A stretch of 64,000 nt of DNA from positions 1 to 64,000 of the forward strand of contig JAJSRW010001883.1 in assembly GCA_022414725.1 (NCBI GenBank). The letters are read 5' to 3'. The translations under genes were made by a program, and so were the position numbers. This DNA is from Microglena sp. YARC. Lineage: Eukaryota > Chlorophyta > Chlorophyceae > Chlamydomonadales > Chlamydomonadaceae. The notes beneath the pieces are model-generated. The model was not told where the DNA came from. It was given only the letters and a program-made list of their open reading frames with translations, and searched no databases. Of the stretch, positions 46,017 to 57,500 are shown in pieces (the first letter of the stretch is position 1; the number at the start of each line of letters is the position of its first letter).

Positions 46017-46427
46017 GCCCGTTTCAACGAGTGGCTCACACTGTTTCTTTATGTTGCTACCACAGCAGCTTCCAGGCAGCTCCCTTTCCCCGTCTTGGGG
46101 TCAAACCCAAAGCTAGCTAGTGGGTCTTAACGATGACAAGGCGGGCACTTCAATGCAGCTTCAAGCTATGGGATTGTCCCACTGACTGGCCGATGGAGCT
46201 GGGTGGAAGCTGCTGTGCGTAGCCCAAACAAGAAACAGTGGTGGCTCGATGGTAGAGCTCGTTGGAATTAGAAGGTGTGAGGTTTCGAATCCTACGGGGT
46301 GCACTTTAGTGTTCGCGGTCGCTGTCAACCGCCATGGCAGCACAGTCCAGGCAAAGTAGCAGCCTGTTCTCTACCGCCGTAAAACAGGGCTCCCTTAATA
46401 CCACGCCCCACCAGGCGTTATCATTAC
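46017..46427 (+). mobile_element. tRNA-derived SINE, copy S1, split by a MITE
   Basis: The left piece, 46017-46038 (GCCCGTTTCAACGAGTGGCT), and the right piece from 46241 are separated by an M1 MITE. The right piece has GATGGTAGAGC (end of box A), GGTTTCGAATCC (box B), then the body GGTCGCTGTCAACCGCCATG, CTCCCTTAATACCACGCCCC and ACCAGGCGTTATCATTAC. Body and head match S2 (56349-56562) and S3 (51114-51251). Pol III would transcribe the head; here box A is interrupted. Confidence 0.8.
46039..46240. mobile_element. hAT-type foldback MITE (family M1) inserted in SINE S1
   Basis: 202 bp. Left end CACTGTTTCTTTATGTTGCT, right end AGCCCAAACAAGAAACAGTG, with long inverted arms through GCAGCTTCCAGGCAGCTCCC. 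Flanks are GTGGCTCA (46031-46038) and GTGGCTCG (46241-46248), an 8-bp target duplication with one difference. No transposase. Confidence 0.85.
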
Positions 46428-46745
46428 AGCGATAAGCCACATCCCTTCTAGGACATACTATATTAAAATGATCGCAGCTATCTATTCACCAGAAAGCTGT
46501 CTAATCCTATGCTCCCTAGTTTCTGTGGACATGTTTAAATGATCACAGCTATCTATAAGCCAGGAAGCTGTATAATCCGCTTTGTATGCTCCCTGGTTGC
46601 CGTGGGATAGCCTTTAAATTGATCACAGCGTATCTATACACCAGGAAGCTGTATTAAGATCCGCTTCGTAATGCTCCCTGGTTGCCGTGGATAGCTTTAA
46701 ATGATCACAGCTATCTAAACACCAGCATATAGATACCTGTGATCA
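46428..46745. repeat. ~75-85-bp tandem repeat downstream of gene B
   Basis: Four irregular units around AAATGATCACAGCTATCTAT, CCAGGAAGCTGTATAATCCG and GCTCCCTGGTTGCCGTGG. They lie within a few hundred bases past gene B's stop, so they may be part of its 3' UTR or downstream DNA. No poly(A) signal can be assigned (green algae often use TGTAA; none stands out). Confidence 0.65.
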
Positions 46746-46746
46746 T

Positions 46747-46917
46747 TAGAAACACTTTGATGCATCCTCAGTTTCTAACCAATGTCTCGGTTTGGCCACT
46801 GGGCAGCTAGGCGCTGATGCTGGCAGTATAGACCACGCCAATGGACAGCTAGGCGCTGATGCTGGCAATATAGACCACGCCACTGGACAGCTAGGCGCTG
46901 ATGCTGGCAGTATAGCC
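46747..46917 (-). repeat. Copy of gene B's last codons and a 42-bp repeat
   Basis: 46747-46798 (minus) repeats the end of the last exon as KPRHWLETEDASKCF then a stop. 46799-46915 is three units of GACAGCTAGGCGCTGATGCT then GGCAATATAGACCACGCCAC. The copied exon end lies beyond the true stop, in line with the edge-copy pattern of the other exons. Confidence 0.75.
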
Positions 46918-47053
46918 TTAGAACACCTTTGATGCATCCTCTGTAGCCAACCAATGTCTTGGTTTCTCACCGCAGTCCTTTACAAGCTTCCTACCACCAG
47001 AATTCTTGTAGTCGTCCCAACATGGGTACGCCTCGGTTGCCTCGTTGAAGGCC
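46918..47053 (-). CDS. HPAT: Gene B last exon (AFNEATEAYPCWDDYK to stop)
   Basis: 136 bp, minus strand. After an ATGACCAG acceptor, one base completes LIQ, then AFNEATEAYPCWDDYKNSGG, RKLVKDCGEKPRHWLATEDA, SKVF and TAA. The NEAT segment aligns with the VNEATANIPNW end of plant HPATs. The 25-residue tail after it is an extension I do not know from plants. This is the only unit in the long array that continues past DDYK into NSGGRK. Confidence 0.8.
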
Positions 47054-48482
47054 CTGGTCATGAGAAGAGGGTGCGTGTGTGGGTGGGTGTAAGTGAGGGT
47101 GATGGTGTGGGTGTTAGAGTGGGTGTGGATATCTTTGGTTGTAAGTGTGGGTGAGTGAGGGTGAGGGTGTAATTGAGGGTGTTGAGGGTGGGTTGAGTGA
47201 GGGTGAGGTAGAGACATCTAGTAGCCATTCCCAGCATGGGTACGCCTCAGTTGCCTTGTTGAAATGCCCTGGTTATTGAGAGGAGGGTGCGCGTGTGGGT
47301 GTGTGTGTGAGAGTGTGTGTGTGGGGGTGGTGAGGGTGTTGTGGGGGGTAAAATGAGTGAGGGTGCGAATGAGGGTGTTGGATGTGACATCTGGTAATCC
47401 TCCCAGCATGGTACGCCCTGTTGCCTTGTTGAAGGCCCTGGTCTGAGAGGAGTGTGTGTGTGTGTGTGTGTGTGTGTGAGTGTGTGTGAGTGTGTGTGTG
47501 TGTGGGGGGGGGGAGTGTGTGTGTGTGTCGGTAAATGAATGAGGGTGTGAAGAGGGGTGTGGATGTGACATGTGTAGTCATCCCAACATGGGTACGCCTT
47601 TCATTTGCCTCGTTTGAAGGCCCTGGTCATGAGAGGAGGGTGTGGGGTGGGTGGGGCGGGGTTGTGTGTGGCGGTGTGGGGTGGGGGTAAATGGGTGAGG
47701 CGTTGAAATGAGGGGTGGATGTGACATCTTGTAGTCATCCCAACATGGTGTATGCCTCATTTGCCTCGTTGAAGGCCCTGGTCATGAGAGGAGGGTGCGT
47801 TGTGGGGGGTGGGGTGAGAGCTGTGTATTGTTGTGGGGGGTGAGGGATGTGTGCCGGGTGTAAATGAGTGAGGGTGCCGAAATGGAGGGTGTGCATGTGA
47901 CATATTGTAGTCATCCCCTACATGGTACGCTTCAGTTGCCTCGTTGAAGGGCCCTGGTCATGAGACGAGGGTGCGACTGTGGGTGGTGTAAGTGAGGGTG
48001 GTGTGGTTGTAGAGTGGTGTGGGTGTAAGTGTGGGGTGAGTGAGGGGTGAGGGTGTAATTGAGGGTGTGAGGGTGTGTGTGAGTGAGGGTGAGTAGAGAC
48101 ATCTAGTAGCCATCTCCAGCATGGGTACGCCTCAGTTGCCTTGTTGAATGCCCTGTTATGAGAGGCAGGGTGCGCGTGGGTGTGTGGGGTGTGTGTGTGA
48201 TAGTTGTGTGGGGTGTGTGGGGGGGTCAATGAAGTGAGGGTGCGAATGAGGGTTGTGATGTGACATCTGGTATCCTCCCAACATGGGTACGCCTCTGTTG
48301 CCCTTGTTGAAGGCCTGTCTTGAGTGGAGTGTGGTGTGTGTGTGTGAGTCTGTGTGTGTGTTGTGTGTGTGTGTGTGTGTTGGGGGGGGGGGGGGGGGGG
48401 GGTGGGGGGGGAGGGGGGGGGGAGGGGGGGGGGGGGGTGCGGGGGGGGGGGGGGGGGGGGGGGGGGGGGCGGTGGGGGGGGT

Positions 48483-48516
<34 letters not shown>

Positions 48517-51500
48517 GGGGGGGGGTGGGGGGGGGGGGGGGGGGGGGAGTGTGTGTTGGGGGGGGGTGTTGTTTGGGGGGGGTAAATGAGTGAGGGTGTG
48601 AATGAGGGTGTGGATGTGACATGTGTAGTCATCCCAACATGGGTACGTTCATTTTGCCCTCGTTGAAGGCCCTGGTCATGTGAGGAGGTGTGGGGGTGGG
48701 GTGTGGGTGGGGTGGGGCGGGGTGTGTGTGTGGGGTGGGGGTGGGGGGTAAATGGGAGGGTGTGAATGAGGGTGTGGATGTGACATCGTGTAGTCATGCC
48801 CAACATGGGTACGCCTCATTTGCCTCGTTGAAGGCCTGGTCATGAGAGGAGGGTGCGTGTGGGGGGTGGGGGTGAGTGTGTGTGTGTGGTGGGGCGTGAG
48901 GGTGTGTGCGGGGGTAATCATGAGTGAGGTGTGCGAATGAGGGTGGGATGTGACATATTGTAGTCATCCCAACATTGGTACGCCTCAGTTGCCTCGTTGA
49001 AGGCCCTGGTCATGAGAAGAGGGTGCGACTGTGGGTGGGTGTAAGTGAGGGTGAGGGTGTGGGTGTTAGAGTGGGTGTGGGTGTAAGTGTGGGTGAGTGA
49101 GGGTGAGGGTGTAATTGAGGGTGTGAGGGTGGGTGTGAGTGAGGGTGAGGTAGAGACATCTAGTAGCCATCCCAGCATGGGTACGCCTCAGTTGCCTTTG
49201 TTGAATGCCCTGTTATGATGAGAGGGTTGCGCGTGTGGGTGTGTGTGTGAGAGTGTGGTGTGGGGGTGTGTGAGGGGGTGCCTGGGGGGGTAAATGAGTG
49301 ATGGGTGCGAACCTGAGGGCTGTGGAATGTGACATCTGGTAATCCTCCCAGCATGGGTACGCCTCTGTTGCCTGTTGAAGGCCCTGGTCTTGAGAGGAAG
49401 TGTGTGTGTTTTGTGTGAGGTGTGTGAGTGTGTGTGTGGGGGGGGGGGGGGGGAGTGGTGTGTGTGTGGGTAATGAGTGAGGGTGTGAATGAGGGTGTGG
49501 ATGAGACATCTTGTAGTCATCCCAACATGGGTACGCCTCATTTGCCTCGTTGAAGGCCCTGGTCATATGAGAAGGAGGGTGTGGGGGTGGGGGTGTGGGG
49601 GTGTGGGGCGGCGGTGTGTGTGGGGGTGTGGGGGTGGGGGTAAAATGGGTGAGGGTGTTGAATGAGGGTGTGGATGTGACATCTTGTAGTCATCCCAACA
49701 TGGGTACGCCTCATTTGCCTCGTTGAAGGCCCTGGTCATGAGAGGAGGGTGCGTGTGGGGGGGTGGGGGTGAGAGTGTGTGTGTGTGGGGGGGTGAGGGT
49801 GTGTGCCGGGGTAAATGAGTGAGGGTGCGAATGAGGGTGTGGATGTGACATATTGTAGTCATCCCTACATGGGTACGCTTCAGTTGCCTCGTTGAAGGCC
49901 CTGGTCATGAGAAGAGGGTGCGTGTGTGGGTGTAAGTGAGGGTGAGGGTGTGGGTGTTAGAGTGGGTGTGGGTGTAAGTGTGGGTGAGTGAGGGTGAGGG
50001 TGTAATTGAGGGTGTGAGGGTGGGTGTGAGTGAGGGTGAGGTAGAGACATCTAGTAGCCATCCCAGCATGGGTACGCCTCAGTTGCCTTGTTGAATGGAG
50101 TCATAGGCCATTCAAGTACCTTTATGGCCCTGGTTATGAGAGGAGGGTGCGCGTGTGGGTGGTTGTGTGAGAGTGTGTGTGTGGGGGGTGTGAGGGTGTG
50201 TGTGTGGGGTAAATGAGTGAGGGTGTGAATGAGGGTGTGGATGTGACATCGTGTAGTCATCCCAACATGGGTATGCCTCATTTGCCTCGTTGAAGGCCCT
50301 GGTCATGAGAGGAGGGTGTGTGTGGGGGGTGTGGGGGTGGGGTGGGGCGGGGTGTGTGGGGGGGGGTAAATGAGTGAGGGTGCGAATGAGGGTGTGGATG
50401 TGACATCGTGTAGTCATCTCAACATGGGTATGCCTCATTTGCCTCGTTGAAGGCCCTGGTCATGAGAGGAGTGTGTGTGTGTGGGGGTGTGGGGGTGGGG
50501 TGGGGCGGGGTGTGTGTGTGGGGGTAAATGAGTGAGGGTGTGAATGAGGTGTGGATGTGACATCTTGTAGTCATCCCAAATGGGTACGCCTCATTTGCCT
50601 CGTTGAAGGCCCTGGTCATGAGAGGAGGGTGCGTGTGGGGGGTGGGGGGTGAGAGTGTGTGAGTGTGTGGGGGGTGAGGGTGGTGTGCCGGGGTAAATGA
50701 GTGAGGGTGCGAATGAGGGTGTGGATGTGACATCTTGTAGTCATCCCAACATGGGTACGCCTCAGTTGCCTCGTTGAAGGCCCTGGTCATGAGAGGAGGG
50801 TGCGTGTGGGGGGGGTGGGGGTGAGAGTGTGTGTGTGTGGGGGTGAGGGTGTGTGCGGGGGTAAATGAGTGAGGGTGTGAATGAGGGTGTGGATGTGACA
50901 TATTGTAGTCATCCCAACATGGGTACGTCGCTGTTGCCTTGTTGAAGGCCCTGGTATTAAGAGGAGTGTGTGTGTATGGGGGTGTGCGCTTCTGTGTGTG
51001 GGGGGGTGAGGGTGTGTGTGTGTGGGTAAATGGGTGAGGGTGTGGATGTGACATCTTGTATTCCTCCAAACATGGGTAAGCCTCAGTAGCCTAGTTGGAG
51101 GCCCTGGTCATGATAATGATAACGCCTAGTGCGTGGTGTTAAGGGAGCCCGTCGTACGCGGGTAGGGAGCGGTCTTCTACCTCAACTGGACAAGCTACCA
51201 TTGCGGTTGATAACGACCTGCAACACCAAGAGCAACCGAAGGGGGGATCGAGCCCTGGTCATGAAAGGAGTGCGTGCATATGTGTGTGTGTGCGCGTCTG
51301 TGTGGGACTACGACTTTGGACTACAACCGGTGGCTGGCTCAGGGAGCTACCGAGAAGCTGCTGCTCATAGCCAAAAAGAAAAGACATGGCTGCCAAAAAA
51401 AACAGCTTTCCATTAGTGTTGAAATATTTTGGCTCCAACTGGTGGCTGGCTCAGGGAGCTGCCTAGAAGCTGCTGCTCATAGCCAAAAAGAAAAGACACG

Positions 51501-54405
51501 GCTGCCAAAAAAAACAGCTTTCCATTAGTGTTTAAGTCTTGGGACTACAACCGGTGGCTGGCTCAGGGAGCTGCCTAGAAGCTGCTGCTCATAGCCAAAA
51601 AGAAAAGATATGGCTGCCAAGATAATCAGCTTTCCATTAGTGTTGAAATCTTTTGGCTCCAACTGGTGGCTGGCTCAGGGAGCTGCCGAGAAGCTGCTGC
51701 TAATCGGTAGCCGACAAGTCCTAGGCAGCGTCGCAAGCGACGCGGGAAATTGGCGGAGAGTGTTGGCAACGGAATCGAGCAGACAAAAGCCAGTTAGTAA
51801 CAAGACGGTTGGCTGACGTGTCATGCTTCGTCTTGGTTGCACGTGCACGTCGGTTGCTCAAACCAACAAACGGACAACAGGTGACCCTGGGGGCTCCCCC
51901 CCCCAGAACGGGGGGCTCCGCCAAAAAGGAAACCATGTTGGCAGCCTCATGACATGGTAGCTGTACAGCAAGAGGGGGCTTTACTCTCCAAGCAGCAGAC
52001 ACCCTTTTTTAAATAAACTAAGCAAGCACCCTTATGGCTGTATGACACTTCATTATTTATTTATGTATTTGACGAGACATTTTTTTATTTATTTAATGAG
52101 ACATTCATTTATTTCATGAGCATCACTGAATGAGCTTGTGGACATTTGCATATTTATTTATTTAGTCATTTAATGAGACATTCATTTGTTTCATGAGCAT
52201 CACTGAGTGATCTTGTGTAAATTTACAGATCTTTTTTTTAATTATACATTTATTTATTTATTTTACGAGACATTCATTTATTTAATGAGCATCACTGAGT
52301 GAGTTTGTGGACATTTACATATTTATTTATTTAATTATGCATTTATTTATTTATTTGACGACATATTTATTTATTTGTTTATTTAATGAGCCATTCATCT
52401 ATTTAATGTAAGCCATTTAATGAGCCTGCGGACGATGGAGCTGTTGACAGTTGTGAAAGGCTCACTCATGTTTTGTGGGATATGAGTTCTTTGTGCTCAA
52501 ATGATACACATTTTTTGCTGATGCAGGCAGCTAAGATTCCAAATATGAGTGAGACTAACTGGATGAGCTTGTGGACATTCATGTATGTATTTATTGATTC
52601 AATGACACATTTCTTTATTTATTGACGATACATTTATGTATTTATTTAATGAGACACACTGGATGAGCTTGTGAACATTTATTTATTTATTTGTTTAATT
52701 ATTTGTTTATCTATTTGTTTAATTATGTATATATTTATTTGTTTAATTATGTATATATTTGTTTATCTATTTGTAATTATTCATTTATTTATTTATCTAT
52801 TTGACGAGACATTTATTTATTGATTTATTTAATGAGCCATTCATGTATTGAATGTACTGGATGAGCTTGCAGACGATGGGGATGCTGACAGTTGCAAAAG
52901 GCTCACTCATATTTCGTGGGGTAGGAGTTCCTTGAGTTCGAAATGATATATACCTTTTTTGCTCTGTGGCGAACATTTGCTGCTGCGGACAGTATAGATT
53001 CCAAACATGAGTGAGACTCACTGGATGAGCTTGTGTACGTACATATATTTAATTCATTATACATTTATTTATTCATTTGACGAGACATTTACTTTTTTAA
53101 TGGGCCATTCATATATTTAATGAGACTCACTGAATGAGCTTGCCGACATTTATTCATTTAATGACACCTTAATGTATTTATTTATTTAATAAGACGTTTA
53201 TTTATTTATTTAATGGGACCATAATTTATTTAATGAGACTCACTGGATGAGCTTGCAGGAATCTATTTATTTACTTATTTAATTATACATCAATCTATAT
53301 ATTTGACGAGACATTAATTAATTAATTTAATGGGACATTTCAATATTTAATAAGACTCACTGACTAAGCTTGCCGACATTTATTCATATCATGACACCTC
53401 AATGTATTTATTTATTTAATAAGACGTTTATTTATCTATTTAATAATACCATAATCTATTTAATGAGACTCACTGGATGAGCTTGCGGGAATGTATTTAT
53501 TTGCTTATTTAATTATACATCAATTTATTTATTTGACAAGACATTTATTTATAAATTTAATGAGACATTAATATGTTTAATAAGACTGACTGACTGAGCT
53601 TGCCGACGATGGAGCTGTTGACAGTTACGAAAGGCTCACGCATATTTCGTGGGGTAGGAGTCGCCTGTGCTGAAATAAATAAATTATGTACCGTGTGTTC
53701 TGTTGCGAGCAGTATATATTCCCAACATGAGTGAGACTCACTGAATGAGCTTGCGGACGATGGAGCTGTTGACAGTTACGAAAGGCTCACGCATATTTCG
53801 TGGGGTAGGAGTGGCCTGAAATTAATAAATTATGTACCGTTTGTTCTGTTGCGAGCAGTATATATTTCAAACATGAGTGAGACTCACTGAATGAGCTTGC
53901 GGACGATGGAGCTGTTGACAGTTGCAAAAGGCTCACTCATGTTACGTGGGATAGGAGTTGCTTGGGCTCGCTTGTCGAAGTGCCACTCCCCAACAGTCCT
54001 TGGTAGCATCACTCCTGCAAATGCATTATGAATAAATGAATAAATAAATAAATGAATAAATAAATAAATACATTAATGAATGAATAAACGAATAAATGAA
54101 TAAAAGAAAAAGAAACTTGACATATGCTGTGGGATAGGAGTCGCTTGAGCTCGCTTGTCAAAGTGCCACTCCCCAATAGTCCTTGGTAGCATCACTCCTG
54201 CACATGCATAAGAAAACACAAAAACTTGACAATCTTCGTGGGACAGGAGTCGCTAGAGCTTGCTAGACAAAGCGCCACTCCCCAATAGTCCTTGGCAGCA
54301 TAGCTACCCCCTATATTGTAACAGCATACCTACGTACTTAACTACAATCAGACAGACAGACAGACAGGCAGACAGGCAGGCAGACAGGCAGGCAGGCAGG
54401 CAGAC

Positions 54406-54456
<51 letters not shown>

Positions 54457-54476
54457 CAGACAGACAGACAGACAGG

Positions 54477-54514
<38 letters not shown>

Positions 54515-57500
54515 GGCAGGCAGGCAGACAGACAGACAGACAGACATTCGATGTGCATGGCATGCATGTGCATCATCAAACGCCTAGCCATGCCTCTTAT
54601 ATTGAGGTGCAGACAGTAGACTCAGTGGGTGAGGTAGTAGGGCGTACTGACTTCCCCCCCCCCCCCCCCTCACACACACACACACACACACACATGCCAC
54701 ACACACGCAAACACCAAGCTTCCCTCCAGCATCCCCACACCACCCACCCACCCACACGAACACGCACCCCCACCCACACGCACGCACACACACAGATTCC
54801 GCCTAGCATCCCCCCCTACCCCCCACCCACACCACCCACCCACACACCACAAACACACACACACAATACCTGATTTATTGTAGTCCAAACCATAGGTGTA
54901 GTGGATGAGGTAGTAGGGCGTACTGACTTCCCCCCCACACACACACACCCACACCCACACCCACACCCACTCAAACACGCACCCACACCCACACGCACGC
55001 ACAACACACCCAAGATTCGCCTAGGCATCCCCCCCCCCCCACCCACCCACCCACCCACCCACATACCTGATTTATTGTAGTCCAAACCATAGGTGTAGTG
55101 GATGAGGTAATACGGGCTCCCCTTCTTAAACTCCAAGGCTGTCTGGTAGGGTGGTTGAGCCATCAAATCGTCAACAATGACAACGTCTTTGATGCCCACA
55201 ATCCTGGCAGCCATGGCAAAGCCATACATCTCTTGCACCCAGCCCCATGCCTGCACATGCGCCAGATGGTGGTTGGTGGGTGGGTGGGTGGTGGAGAGTG
55301 GTCGTGGTTGGTGGTTGGTGGTTGGTGGGTTGGTGGGTGGTGGAGAGTGGTCGTGGTTGGTGGTTGGTGGGTTGGTGGGTGGTGGTGGGTGGTGGCCCCC
55401 TTGGCTCCGTCGTGCCCCGGGCACATTTGAACCACCAAAACTGGGTGGTTTGTGGGTGGTGGTGGTGAGTTTGCGGTTGGTTGGTGATTGGTGGTTGGTG
55501 GTGGGTGGTTGGTGGTGGGTGGTGGCCCCCTTGGCTCCGTCATACCGCGGGCACATTTGGAGTCCATTAGGGAAGCTTGACAAAGGTTATCATCATCTTC
55601 ATCATCATCAGAGCTATAGAGCTCGACATGCAGTTTCCTTCGGGGGGCCTCATTTTACAGCTACTGGCCAGCTCCATTACCCAGCCACTGGGTCAAGGCC
55701 AAAGCTTGGTGTTCTATCTGAATGCTTGTCATGACAGCATGTAGACATCGTACCGCTATTTAAGAGGAAAACAACTTAAGTGAAACAGGCAGCTGTCTTA
55801 CGACCACATACTACCTAAACTAAGGTTTCACCCCAGGACCAAGAGGGAGCTGCTTAGAAGCTTCACGTAGCCCAAACAAGTCCAAGGAGCGTCGGAAGGG
55901 ACAAAGAAAATTGGCGCCGCTTAACGGGAGAGTGGCAACGAAATCGAGTGCAGCGGACCGAAGCCAGGGTTTAAGACATAGTCAAGGTCAGGGTTGCGTG
56001 CCGACAACCTGACAACCTGACAAACAACCGGACAAAGGGGTAACTCAGGGCCCCCCCACCTTCCCTGTGTGTGTGGGGGGGGGGGGGTTGTGGGGGTGGG
56101 GGGGTTGTGTGGGGGGGAAGGGTGTGTTGTGTGTGTGTGTGTGGTGGGTGGTGGTGGTGGTGGTGGGGGGAGCAAAAAGAAACAATGCGCTCACTGTGTT
56201 GGCTGATCAGTCCCTAAAGACATCTCTACGTGCACTAAATAAATAAATAAATAGTATGCCTTGTTACGAGGCGTGAGGTTGAGGGGGCCAGCCCGTTTGC
56301 TTTCACTGGGGCCAATCACCTCTGCGTGTAATACGTGTCCCAGTACCAGCCCGTTTCAGTGATACAATTGGTCTAGTGGTACACCAAATCGCTTAAACGA
56401 CGAAGGGTTGGGGGTTCGATTCCCCCTACGGGCACCCTTAGCGTTGCAGGTCGCTGTCAACCGCGATGGTAGCTTGTCCAGTCAAGGTGGTAGACCGTTA
56501 TCTGCCCGCATACGACAGGTTCCCTTAATACCACGCCCTACCAGGCGTTCTCATTACTTTTTGTCCCACTACCAATCTCTCTCGCCAATATTTCACCAGT
56601 CTCAAATAAATAAATAAAGAAAGAAATAAAGAAAGAAATAAAGAAAGAAATAAATAAATAGATAAATAAATAGTACGCCCTGTTACGAGGCGTGAGGTTG
56701 AGGGGGCCAGCCCGTTTGCTTTCACTGGGGCCAACCACCTCTAGGTGTAAAACTTGCCCCAGTACCAATCTCTCTCGCCAATATTTCACCAGTCTCAAAA
56801 AGCCGTCAGGTTTTCGGCCCATCTTATCGCCTTAACAACTGCACTGAGAGAACACCGCTATAGACATTGACGGTTACGTTATGCCACACAGGCATTAGCT
56901 TCTTCATGCCCTCTAAGCTTACAAACACTGGGCCGCTGCCCAAGAATGGAGCTGGGTGCAAGAGATGTATGGCTTCGCCATGGCTGGCTGCCATCACACC
57001 ACCACTTCAACCCCCACCCCCCAACCACCAATCCACCGATCCACCACCCACCATCTGGCGCTTGTGCAAGCATGGAGCTGGGTGCAAGAGATGTATGGCT
57101 TCGCCATAGCAGCCTGCTATCACCCACCACCCACCACCCACCATCTGGCGCTTGTGCAAGCATGGAGCTGGGTGCAAGAGATGTATGGCTTCGCCATAGC
57201 TGCCTGCTATCACCCACCACCCACCACCCACCATCTGGCGCTTGTGCAAGCGTGGAGCTGGGTGCAAGAGATGTATGGCTTCGCCATAGCTGCCTGCTAT
57301 CACCCACCACCCACCACCCACCATCTGGCGCTTGTGCAAGCATGGAGCAGGGTGCAAGAGATGTATGGCTTCGCCATAGCTGCCTGCTATCACCCACCAC
57401 CCACCATCTGGCGCTTGTGCAAGCATGGAGCTGGGTGCAAGAGATGTATGGCTTCGCCATGGCTGCCAGCTTTCACCCCACCAGCCACCAAACTAGCAAC

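Noticed and set aside
46746..46970. Repeated Ala/Ser/Pro peptide (LPASAPSCPVAWSI) as protein repeats
   Set aside because: It comes from a 42-bp DNA repeat downstream of gene B's stop codon; no evidence that it is translated.
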